Assembly (NCBI RefSeq): GCF_022808595.1
Contig: NZ_JAKUCN010000011.1
Coordinates: 1 to 61,524 of the forward strand
Direction: 5' to 3'
From: Microvirga solisilvae
GTDB lineage: Bacteria; Pseudomonadota; Alphaproteobacteria; Rhizobiales; Beijerinckiaceae
DNA: 61,524 bases
In this document: positions 54,253 to 61,524 of the stretch, in pieces
How the letters are laid out: every line of letters starts with the position of its first letter
How positions within the stretch are numbered: the first letter of the stretch is position 1
The notes under the pieces: generated by a model
Seen by the model: only the letters and a program-made list of their open reading frames with translations
The model's database searches: none
What the model was told of the DNA's origin: nothing
Position numbers and translations under genes: made by a program

Positions 54253-54813
54253 TCACTGCCGGAACGGGAAGTTGAAGTGACGCAGCAGAGCACGGGCTTC
54301 GTCGTCGGTCTTGGCCGTCGTCGTGATGATGACGTCCATACCCCAAACCTGCTCAACCTTGTCGTAGTTGATCTCAGGGAACACCAAGTGCTCCTTGATG
54401 CCCATCGCGTAGTTGCCACGGCCGTCGAACGACTTGGGATTCAGGCCCCGGAAGTCGCGGACGCGGGGAAGCGCGATGGTGACGAGACGATCGAGGAACT
54501 CGTACATACGCACCTTGCGGAGCGTAACCTTTGCACCGATCGGCATGTTCTCGCGGACCTTGAACTGCGAGATAGCCTTACGGGCCTTCGTGATCACCGG
54601 CTTCTGACCGGCGATAAGCGCGAGGTCGGCAGCGGCGACGGAGGCCTTCTTGGAATCGGCGGTCGACTCGCCAACGCCCATGTTGAGCACGATCTTCTCG
54701 ATCTGCGGCACTTCCATGGGGTTCTTGTAGCCGAACTCTTCGATGAGCTTCGGACGCACCACTTCTTCGTAGTGCTTCTTCAGCCGCGGGGTGTAGATGT
54801 CAGCCTTAGCCAT
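54253..54813 (-). CDS. rplE: 50S ribosomal protein L5
   Basis: 186 residues, 5S rRNA and P-site tRNA contact. [36 protein letters not shown] and [23 protein letters not shown] are family strings. Its first codons overlap the end of rplX by eight bases. Confidence 0.97.
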   Translation of the reverse strand: MAKADIYTPRLKKHYEEVVRPKLIEEFGYKNPMEVPQIEKIVLNMGVGESTADSKKASVAAADLALIAGQKPVITKARKAISQFKVRENMPIGAKVTLRKVRMYEFLDRLVTIALPRVRDFRGLNPKSFDGRGNYAMGIKEHLVFPEINYDKVEQVWGMDVIITTTAKTDDEARALLRHFNFPFRQ

Positions 54814-55123
54814 CGATCAGGTCTCCCGAACGCTTGGCGAAGCGGACCTTGCGGCCGTCTTCGAGAACTTTGAAACCAACCCGGGTCGGCTTGCCGTCCT
54901 TCGGGTCTGCATAGGCCAGGTTCGACAGGTGGATGGCGGCTTCCTTGGTGATGATGCCGCTTTCCTGGGTCGCCGTCTGGCGCTGGTGGCGCTTCACGAG
55001 GTTCACGCCACGGACAACCGCGCGCTCTTCCTTCGGGAGCACCTGTACGACTTCACCGGTCTTGCCCTTGTCGCGACCGGTCAGGACGACGACCTTGTCG
55101 CCCTTCTTGATCTTCGCGGCCAT
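54806..55123 (-). CDS. rplX: 50S ribosomal protein L24
   Basis: 105 residues with an N-terminal KOW motif ([22 protein letters not shown]) and [13 protein letters not shown]. An early assembly initiator. Its start overlaps the rplN stop by one base and its end overlaps rplE by eight. Confidence 0.96.
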   Translation of the reverse strand: MAAKIKKGDKVVVLTGRDKGKTGEVVQVLPKEERAVVRGVNLVKRHQRQTATQESGIITKEAAIHLSNLAYADPKDGKPTRVGFKVLEDGRKVRFAKRSGDLIDG

Positions 55124-55491
55124 TAGAGCACCTCCGGCGCAAGCGAAATGATTTTCATGTGGTTCTTGGCACGCAGTTCACGCGGAACGGGGCCGAAGAT
55201 ACGGGTGCCGACCGGCTCTTTCTGATTGTTGATCAGAACGGCGGCATTACGGTCAAAACGGATGACCGAGCCGTCAGCGCGACGGATGTCCTTGGCGGTG
55301 CGCACGACGACCGCCTTCATGACGTCGCCCTTCTTCACGCGGCCGCGCGGAATAGCCTCTTTCACGGATACGACGATGATATCGCCCACGGAAGCGTACT
55401 TACGCTTCGAACCGCCGAGAACCTTGATGCACATCACGCGACGGGCGCCGGAGTTATCGGCGACGTCAAGATTCGTCTGCATCTGGATCAT
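55123..55491 (-). CDS. rplN: 50S ribosomal protein L14
   Basis: 122 residues, the universal L14 length. Starts [19 protein letters not shown], and ends [28 protein letters not shown] (cited part [16 protein letters not shown]). The 14 upstream in-frame codons have no ribosome site and belong to the hairpin region before rplN. Confidence 0.97.
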   Translation of the reverse strand: MIQMQTNLDVADNSGARRVMCIKVLGGSKRKYASVGDIIVVSVKEAIPRGRVKKGDVMKAVVVRTAKDIRRADGSVIRFDRNAAVLINNQKEPVGTRIFGPVPRELRAKNHMKIISLAPEVL

Positions 55492-55564
55492 GGCTTTGAT
55501 CCTTTCCTTTGTTTCAGACAGGTTTCCGGGCAAAAGGCACTATTGCCCCCCGGACTACGCCTGA

Positions 55565-55626
55565 CGGGGGTCTGATGCCCCCTGCCCTTCAAATGTCGAG
55601 AGAGGCGGTCGTATACACGGACCGCC
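55565..55626 (-). other. Two intercistronic hairpins between rpsQ and rplN
   Basis: CGGGGG-TCTGAT-GCCCCC at 55565-55581 and GGCGGTC with GACCGCC at 55604-55626. Both lie in the 165-base gap. No T run follows on the minus strand. Confidence 0.5.
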
Positions 55627-55656
55627 CCTTCTAGACAACCCCAAAAAGAAGGCTTT

Positions 55657-55896
55657 TTAAGCCTTCGCTTGGTCGACGAGCACCCAGGTCTTGAGTTTGG
55701 AGAGCGGCTTGGTCTCTTCGATGAAGACCGTGTCACCCACCTTGGCCTTATTGGCCTCATCATGAGCGTGGTAGTTTTTCGTCTTACGCACGGTCTTTTT
55801 CAGAACCGGGTGCGTGAAACGACGCTCCACTTTCACGACGACCGTCTTGTCCTGCTTATCGCTGACAACGACGCCCTGCAAAACGCGCTTCGGCAT
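55657..55896 (-). CDS. rpsQ: 30S ribosomal protein S17
   Basis: 79 residues of OB fold. [31 protein letters not shown] and [17 protein letters not shown] are typical (quoted in part). It follows rpmC by 12 bases. Confidence 0.97.
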   Translation of the reverse strand: MPKRVLQGVVVSDKQDKTVVVKVERRFTHPVLKKTVRKTKNYHAHDEANKAKVGDTVFIEETKPLSKLKTWVLVDQAKA

Positions 55897-55908
55897 CTTG
55901 ATTTCCTC

Positions 55909-56121
55909 TTAAGCCTTAGCCGCAGCGGCCTTCTGGCGCTGCAGTGTCTTGACGCGGGCGACGTCCCTGCGGACTTCACGGACGCGTCCGGTGTTCTCGA
56001 GCTGGCCCGTAGCGCGCTGGAAGCGGAGGTTGAACTGCTCCTTCTTCAGGTTCAGCAGCTCGTCCGACAGCTGATCGGCGGACATTGCCTTAAGGTCAGA
56101 GAATCTCTGCTTGGACTTCAT
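55909..56121 (-). CDS. rpmC: 50S ribosomal protein L29
   Basis: 70 residues, two helices at the tunnel exit. [57 protein letters not shown] pattern (cited parts: [30 protein letters not shown]). Confidence 0.97.
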   Translation of the reverse strand: MKSKQRFSDLKAMSADQLSDELLNLKKEQFNLRFQRATGQLENTGRVREVRRDVARVKTLQRQKAAAAKA

Positions 56122-56133
56122 GATTCTCTCTCC

Positions 56134-56547
56134 TTACTCGGCAATGCGCTGAATGAAGCGCGTCTTGATCGGGAGCTTGGCAGCGCCGAGACGAAGCGCC
56201 TCACGGGCGATATCCTCCGGCACGCCGTCGATCTCGAACATGATGCGGCCAGGCTTAACCTTGGCTGCCCAATATTCGGGAGCGCCCTTACCCTTACCCA
56301 TACGCACTTCGGTCGGCTTCGTCGACACCGGCACGTCCGGGAAGATGCGGATCCACACCCGACCCGCGCGCTTCATGGCGCGGGTGATGGCGCGGCGAGC
56401 CGCCTCGATCTGACGAGCGTTGACACGCTCGGGTTCCATCGCCTTCAGGCCGAACTGGCCGAAGTTGAGGTCCGTACCACCCTTCGCAGTGCCGGAAATA
56501 CGGCCCTTGAACTGCTTACGGAACTTGGTTTTCTTCGGTTGCAACAT
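56134..56547 (-). CDS. rplP: 50S ribosomal protein L16
   Basis: 137 residues near the A site. [45 protein letters not shown] and [23 protein letters not shown] are typical. It follows rpsC by 24 bases. Confidence 0.97.
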   Translation of the reverse strand: MLQPKKTKFRKQFKGRISGTAKGGTDLNFGQFGLKAMEPERVNARQIEAARRAITRAMKRAGRVWIRIFPDVPVSTKPTEVRMGKGKGAPEYWAAKVKPGRIMFEIDGVPEDIAREALRLGAAKLPIKTRFIQRIAE

Positions 56548-56571
56548 GGCAAACCTCTCCTGACCTCTCCG

Positions 56572-57276
56572 TTACGCCGCGTTCTCGCGGCGGCCACCAG
56601 AGCGGCCTCCTTCGTCGTTCATCCGCTTGTCCTGGGCCATCGGATCGTGCTCAAGGATTTCGCCCTTGAAGATCCAAACCTTGATGCCGCAGGTGCCATA
56701 GGTGGTGTACGCGGTGGACACGCCGTAATCCACGTCAGCACGAAGCGTGTGAAGCGGAACGCGGCCCTCGCGGTACCATTCCAGGCGGGCGATTTCAGCG
56801 CCACCGAGACGGCCCGAGCAGTTGATACGGATGCCTTCGGCGCCCAGACGCATGGCCGACTGAACGGCACGCTTCATGGCACGGCGGAAAGCAACACGGC
56901 GCTCGAGCTGCTGAGCGATCGAGTCGGCCACCAGGGTCGCGTCGACTTCCGGCTTGCGGACTTCGACGATGTTGATGGCGACATCCGCGTCCGTCATCTT
57001 GGCGACGGTCTTGCGGAGCTTCTCGATGTCGGCACCCTTCTTGCCGATCACCACGCCCGGACGACCCGAGTGAATGGTGACGCGGCACTTCTTGTGCGGA
57101 CGCTCGATCACGATCTTCGAAACGGCGGCCTGCTTCAGCTGCTTCATCAGAGCTTCGCGGATCGCCATGTCCTCGTGCATCAGCTTGGCATACTCGCCCT
57201 TGCCGGCGAACCAGCGCGAGTCCCAGGTCCGGTTGATGCCGAGCCGAAGACCGATCGGGTTAATTTTCTGACCCAT
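56572..57276 (-). CDS. rpsC: 30S ribosomal protein S3
   Basis: 234 residues, with KH domain ([22 protein letters not shown]) and C-terminal domain ([42 protein letters not shown] string, cited in parts). Start [20 protein letters not shown]. The upstream extension is rplV out of frame. Confidence 0.97.
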   Translation of the reverse strand: MGQKINPIGLRLGINRTWDSRWFAGKGEYAKLMHEDMAIREALMKQLKQAAVSKIVIERPHKKCRVTIHSGRPGVVIGKKGADIEKLRKTVAKMTDADVAINIVEVRKPEVDATLVADSIAQQLERRVAFRRAMKRAVQSAMRLGAEGIRINCSGRLGGAEIARLEWYREGRVPLHTLRADVDYGVSTAYTTYGTCGIKVWIFKGEILEHDPMAQDKRMNDEGGRSGGRRENAA

Positions 57277-57287
57277 CTGGTTCTCCT

Positions 57288-57668
57288 TTATGCCTGTTCG
57301 GCAACTTCCCGAACCACGATCGTGAGGTTCGAGAAGGGCTTTTCGATGCGAGCACCGCGACCGCGGGCCCGGGCGTGGAAGCGCTTCATGACGAGCGCCT
57401 TGCCGACGAATGCCTGGCTGACGACGAGATCGTCCACATCGAGGTTGTGGTTGTTCTCGGCGTTGGCGATGGCGCTCTCGAGGCACTTCTTCACATCGCG
57501 GGCGATGCGCTTACGGGAGAACTCGAGATCGGCGAGAGCAGCAGAAACCTTCTTGCCGCGGATCAAGCCCGCAACGAGATTGAGCTTCTGGGGGCTGACG
57601 CGCAGCATGCGAGCGACGGCTTGAGCCTCGTTATCGCTGAGCGCGCGAGGAGTTGCGGCCTTACCCAT
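57288..57668 (-). CDS. rplV: 50S ribosomal protein L22
   Basis: 126 residues. Its long loop reaches the peptide tunnel. [37 protein letters not shown] and [17 protein letters not shown] C-terminal strings are typical. Start MGKAATPR, one base after the rpsS stop. Confidence 0.97.
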   Translation of the reverse strand: MGKAATPRALSDNEAQAVARMLRVSPQKLNLVAGLIRGKKVSAALADLEFSRKRIARDVKKCLESAIANAENNHNLDVDDLVVSQAFVGKALVMKRFHARARGRGARIEKPFSNLTIVVREVAEQA

Positions 57669-57669
57669 C

Positions 57670-57948
57670 TTACTTCCTCTTCGCCTTCTTGTCCGCCGCG
57701 TGGCCATGGAAAGTGCGGGTCGGCGAGAACTCGCCGAACTTGTGACCCACCATTTCCTCGCTCACGGAGACGGGAATGTGCTTCTGACCGTTGTAGACCC
57801 CGAACGTGAGGCCCACGAACTGCGGGAGGATCGTGGAGCGACGGCTCCAGATCTTGATGACCTCGTTGCGGCCCGAAGAACGGGCAGCCTCGGCCTTCTT
57901 GAGGAGGTAACCGTCGACGAACGGGCCCTTCCAAAGCGAACGTGCCAT
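57670..57948 (-). CDS. rpsS: 30S ribosomal protein S19
   Basis: 92 residues, small-subunit head with S13. [40 protein letters not shown] and [19 protein letters not shown] are typical. Confidence 0.97.
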   Translation of the reverse strand: MARSLWKGPFVDGYLLKKAEAARSSGRNEVIKIWSRRSTILPQFVGLTFGVYNGQKHIPVSVSEEMVGHKFGEFSPTRTFHGHAADKKAKRK

Positions 57949-57963
57949 GACGTGCCTCTATCC

Positions 57964-58800
57964 TTACTTCTTACGAGCGTGACGGCTCGACACAATAAAC
58001 TTGTCGGTCCGCTTGTTCGAACGGGTTTTCTTACCCTTGGTGGGGACGCCCCACGGGGACACCGGATGGCGGCCACCGGAAGTACGACCTTCACCACCAC
58101 CGTGCGGGTGGTCGATCGGGTTCATGGAAACGCCGCGGTTATGCGGACGCTTGCCAAGCCAGCGGTTACGGCCGGCCTTGCCGATCGAGGTGTTCATGTG
58201 GTCCGGGTTCGACACCGCGCCGACAGTGGCGAAGCACTGGCCATGGACCATGCGCTGCTCGCCGGAGTTCAGGCGGATCGTCACGTAGCCCTGGTCACGA
58301 CCCACGATCTGAGCGTAGGTACCGGCGGAGCGGGCGACAGCGCCACCCTTGCCGATCTTCAGCTCGACGTTGTGGATGATCGTGCCCACCGGCATGTTGC
58401 CGATCGGCATGGCGTTACCCGGCTTAATGTCGACCTGCTCGCCAGCCGACACCTGATCGCCGACAGCCAGACGCTGCGGGGCCAGGATGTAGGACTGCTC
58501 GCCGTCGGCATAGCGGATGAGCGCGATGAAGGCGGTGCGGTTCGGATCGTACTCGATCCGCTCCACGACAGCCACGTCGCCCATGCGGCCATGACGCTTG
58601 AAGTCGACCAGGCGCAGGGTGCGCTTGTGACCACCGCCACGGAAGCGGACAGTCACGCGACCCAGATTGTTACGGCCACCGGAGGAGCTCTTGCCCTCCG
58701 TCAGCTTCTTGACCGGCTTGCCCTTGTAGAGCTCGCTGCGGTCGACGATCACCAGCTGGCGCAGGCCGGGGGTGATTGGTTTGAACGTTTTCAAAGCCAT
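57964..58800 (-). CDS. rplB: 50S ribosomal protein L2
   Basis: 278 residues near the peptidyl transferase centre. [19 protein letters not shown] and the highly conserved [17 protein letters not shown] near the C-terminus are present, with the modified-His region [10 protein letters not shown]. Confidence 0.97.
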   Translation of the reverse strand: MALKTFKPITPGLRQLVIVDRSELYKGKPVKKLTEGKSSSGGRNNLGRVTVRFRGGGHKRTLRLVDFKRHGRMGDVAVVERIEYDPNRTAFIALIRYADGEQSYILAPQRLAVGDQVSAGEQVDIKPGNAMPIGNMPVGTIIHNVELKIGKGGAVARSAGTYAQIVGRDQGYVTIRLNSGEQRMVHGQCFATVGAVSNPDHMNTSIGKAGRNRWLGKRPHNRGVSMNPIDHPHGGGEGRTSGGRHPVSPWGVPTKGKKTRSNKRTDKFIVSSRHARKK

Positions 58801-58820
58801 CGGATCACTCTCTCAACCGA

Positions 58821-59117
58821 TCAGAGGCCCGTCGTGACGTCGATGGTTTGGCCCTCTTCGAGGGTCACAACCGCCTTCTTCACGTCCGACCGCTGGCCGC
58901 GGGTGCCGCGGAACAACTTCACTTTGCCTTTGGTAACGAGCGTGTTGACGCTCTTCACCTTGACATCGAACAGCTTCTCAACCGCTTCCTTGATCTGCGG
59001 CTTCGTCGCATCCGGGCGCACCTTGAACACGACCTTATTCTGCTCGGAAAGAGCGGTCGCCTTCTCGGTGATGACCGGGCTTACGATCACATCGTAATGG
59101 CGCGGGTCCAGGCTCAT
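58821..59117 (-). CDS. rplW: 50S ribosomal protein L23
   Basis: 98 residues at the tunnel exit, docking site for trigger factor and [21 protein letters not shown] and the end [22 protein letters not shown] are typical. Its ATG overlaps the rplD stop by four bases. Confidence 0.97.
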   Translation of the reverse strand: MSLDPRHYDVIVSPVITEKATALSEQNKVVFKVRPDATKPQIKEAVEKLFDVKVKSVNTLVTKGKVKLFRGTRGQRSDVKKAVVTLEEGQTIDVTTGL

Positions 59118-59734
59118 TTGAAGCGCGCCTCCAGCGCATCGACAGCTGCCTTCGTGAGAACAAGCGTCTCGCGGCGCAGGATGTCATAGACGTTGATGCC
59201 CTGCACCGGCAGGACGTCGATGTTCGGGATGTTGCGAGCAGCCCGCTGGAAGTTCGTCTCGATCTCTGCGCCACCGATGATCAGGGCGTTGCCGAGGCCG
59301 AGCTTGCCGAAGCGCTCGACGAGAGCCTTCGTCTTGGGCTCGGAGAGCGTCGCATCGTCGAGAACGATGAGCGAGGCACCCTTGGCCTTGGACGACAGGG
59401 CGTGCTTCAGAGCGAGAGCGCGGACCTTCTTGGGCAGGTCGTGAGCATGGCTACGAACCTGCGGGCCGAAGGCACGACCGCCGCCCCGGAACTGGGGAGC
59501 GCTCGCAGCGCCGTGACGGGCGCTACCGGTGCCCTTCTGCTTGTAAACCTTCTTCCTCGTACGATCGACGAGCGAACGGTTCTTCACAGCGTGCGTACCG
59601 GCCTGGCGCTTTGCAAGCTGCCAGCGGACGCAACGGGCGAGCAGATCGGCGCGCGGCTCAAGACCGAAGATGGCCTCGTTCAGATCGACCGAACCGGACT
59701 TCTTGCCCTCGAGCGTGGTGATATCAAGCTTCAT
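59114..59734 (-). CDS. rplD: 50S ribosomal protein L4
   Basis: 206 residues; its loop lines the tunnel and in E. coli represses the S10 operon. [45 protein letters not shown] loop (cited part GTGSARHG). A GTG one codon upstream is an alternative; ATG shares one base with the rplC stop (TGATG). Confidence 0.97.
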   Translation of the reverse strand: MKLDITTLEGKKSGSVDLNEAIFGLEPRADLLARCVRWQLAKRQAGTHAVKNRSLVDRTRKKVYKQKGTGSARHGAASAPQFRGGGRAFGPQVRSHAHDLPKKVRALALKHALSSKAKGASLIVLDDATLSEPKTKALVERFGKLGLGNALIIGGAEIETNFQRAARNIPNIDVLPVQGINVYDILRRETLVLTKAAVDALEARFK

Positions 59735-60462
59735 CACGCATTCTCCTCTTGGGCCTGCTCAGCCTTGGGGGCCGGTGCAGCGTCGTTGGCCGAGCGGAAG
59801 GAACCGGGCATCGGCACTTCCTTCGGCAGCTTCCGCTTCACCGCGTCGCGGACGAAGATCCAGCCGCCGGCAACGCCAGGAACGGCGCCTTCGACGAGGA
59901 TCAGACCGCGCTCGACGTCGGTCGACACGACACGCAGGTTCTGCGTGGTGACGCGCTCGACACCCAGGTGACCAGGCATCTTCTTGTTCTTGAACGTCTT
60001 GCCCGGATCCTGGCGGCCACCGGTCGAACCGATCGAACGGTGGGAGACCGACACGCCGTGAGTGGCGCGAAGACCGCCGAAGTTCCAGCGCTTCATACCG
60101 CCCGCAAAGCCCTTACCGGTGGTGATGCCCGTGACGTCCACGAACTGACCGGCAATGAAGTGATCAGCGGTGATCTCGGCGCCAACCGGGATGACAGCAT
60201 CCTCGGAGACGCGGAACTCCGCGAGCTTGCGCTTCGGCTCGACCTGAGCGACGGCGAAACGCCCGCGCTCGGCCTTCGAAACGTTCTTTACCTTGGCCTT
60301 GCCGACGCCGACCTGCAGCGCGGTGTAGCCGTTCTTTTCTTTGGTACGGTGGGCGACGACCTGGCAGTTGTCGACCTTCAGAACCGTGACCGGGACATGT
60401 TCACCGGCATCCGTGAAGATGCGGGTCATCCCTAGTTTCTGTGCAATGACGCCTGAGCGCAT
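59734..60462 (-). CDS. rplC: 50S ribosomal protein L3
   Basis: 242 residues near the peptidyl transferase centre. [39 protein letters not shown] and [18 protein letters not shown] are typical. A longer C-terminal Ala/Glu tail than in E. coli. Confidence 0.97.
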   Translation of the reverse strand: MRSGVIAQKLGMTRIFTDAGEHVPVTVLKVDNCQVVAHRTKEKNGYTALQVGVGKAKVKNVSKAERGRFAVAQVEPKRKLAEFRVSEDAVIPVGAEITADHFIAGQFVDVTGITTGKGFAGGMKRWNFGGLRATHGVSVSHRSIGSTGGRQDPGKTFKNKKMPGHLGVERVTTQNLRVVSTDVERGLILVEGAVPGVAGGWIFVRDAVKRKLPKEVPMPGSFRSANDAAPAPKAEQAQEENA

Positions 60463-60490
60463 GTGCGTATCCTCTCGGCGTGTCTACCGA

Positions 60491-60509
60491 AAGCTCCAAG
60501 CCCAACGGC

Positions 60510-60518
<9 letters not shown>
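60491..60518 (-). other. Hairpin overlapping the rpsJ stop codon
   Basis: AAGCTC-C-AAGCC-CAAC-GGCTT-A-GAGCTT is a nested, nearly perfect stem. It covers the end of rpsJ and precedes rplC. Confidence 0.5.
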
Positions 60519-60818
<300 letters not shown>

Positions 60819-60840
60819 GGCTTATCCATTCAACAAGGGA

Positions 60841-60866
60841 AGCGGCCCGACCGAAGTCCGGCCGCT
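60841..60866 (-). other. Hairpin between tuf and rpsJ
   Basis: AGCGGCC and GGCCGCT with an additional inner CCG/CGG pairing. On the minus strand CCCTTGTT follows, so it may be a weak terminator or attenuator. Confidence 0.5.
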
Positions 60867-60886
60867 GTCCTTTGATCCTCTTTCAA

Positions 60887-61524
<638 letters not shown>

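Noticed and set aside
55669..57624. Plus-strand open frame of 651 codons in the ribosomal operon
   Set aside because: Antisense to rpsQ, rpmC, rplP, rpsC and rplV, all of which are certain.

Overview
This window reads as a chromosomal segment of an alphaproteobacterium of the order Hyphomicrobiales (Rhizobiales). The evidence is a GC-rich coding style, an ExoR-type periplasmic Sel1 regulator, an ATP12 F1-assembly chaperone, alphaproteobacterial-type split accessory genes, and the S10-spc-alpha ribosomal gene order with secY-adk-rpsM-rpsK-rpoA-rplQ and no rpmJ. A Methylobacteriaceae/Microvirga-like host would fit, but that is inference from gene content only.

Layout. 1-6 kb holds aquaporin Z, a 58-residue lipoprotein, hypothetical genes, a RibD/DHFR-like reductase, a ceramidase-like membrane hydrolase, exonuclease III and ExoR. 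6.4-9.6 kb is an AT-richer island with two RTX calcium-binding proteins, each followed by a near-identical palindromic terminator. 9.6-13.4 kb carries a PCMT-like methyltransferase, the carboxyltransferase subunit of methylcrotonyl-CoA carboxylase, a small lipoprotein and lipB, followed by tRNA-Leu(GAG). 13.9-20.0 kb carries mgtE, a GH25 lysozyme-like lipoprotein, a third, modular RTX protein and isovaleryl-CoA dehydrogenase. 20-26.9 kb is mostly small accessory genes: an LprI-like protein, an RraA-like protein, two tandem YdcF-like proteins, DUF3253, DUF599, rhodanese, acylphosphatase, GGCT and a DUF805-like protein. 26.8-32.3 kb is the propionyl-CoA carboxylase locus, in which pccA is broken by a one-base frameshift while pccB is intact. 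32.5-45.8 kb carries ATP12, a HAD phosphatase, a DmpA-type peptidase, a pseudouridine synthase, Rnk, an FtsH paralogue with an altered pore loop, GNAT proteins, and a compact deg-GNAT-rarA-crcB-rluA operon.

45.9-61.5 kb is the ribosomal superoperon, all on the minus strand. It is transcribed from tuf (cut by the window edge) through rpsJ to rplQ. Most of its longer intercistronic gaps contain a strong GC-rich hairpin. A Rhizobiales-type palindromic repeat lies between rplO and secY, and a small membrane-protein gene with foreign-looking codon use sits between adk and rpsM.

How genes work together. ivd and mccB act in leucine catabolism, and PccA/PccB carboxylate propionyl-CoA. The three RTX proteins are presumably exported by a type I secretion system whose genes are not in this window. 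ExoR beside the RTX island could link surface polysaccharide and secretion control, which is speculative. I found no CRISPR array, transposase, phage gene or rRNA. The observations most worth checking are the pccA frameshift, the RTX trio without an exporter, the hairpin pattern and extra gene in the ribosomal operon, the noncanonical FtsH, and a possible RNA switch over the start codon of the LprI-like gene.
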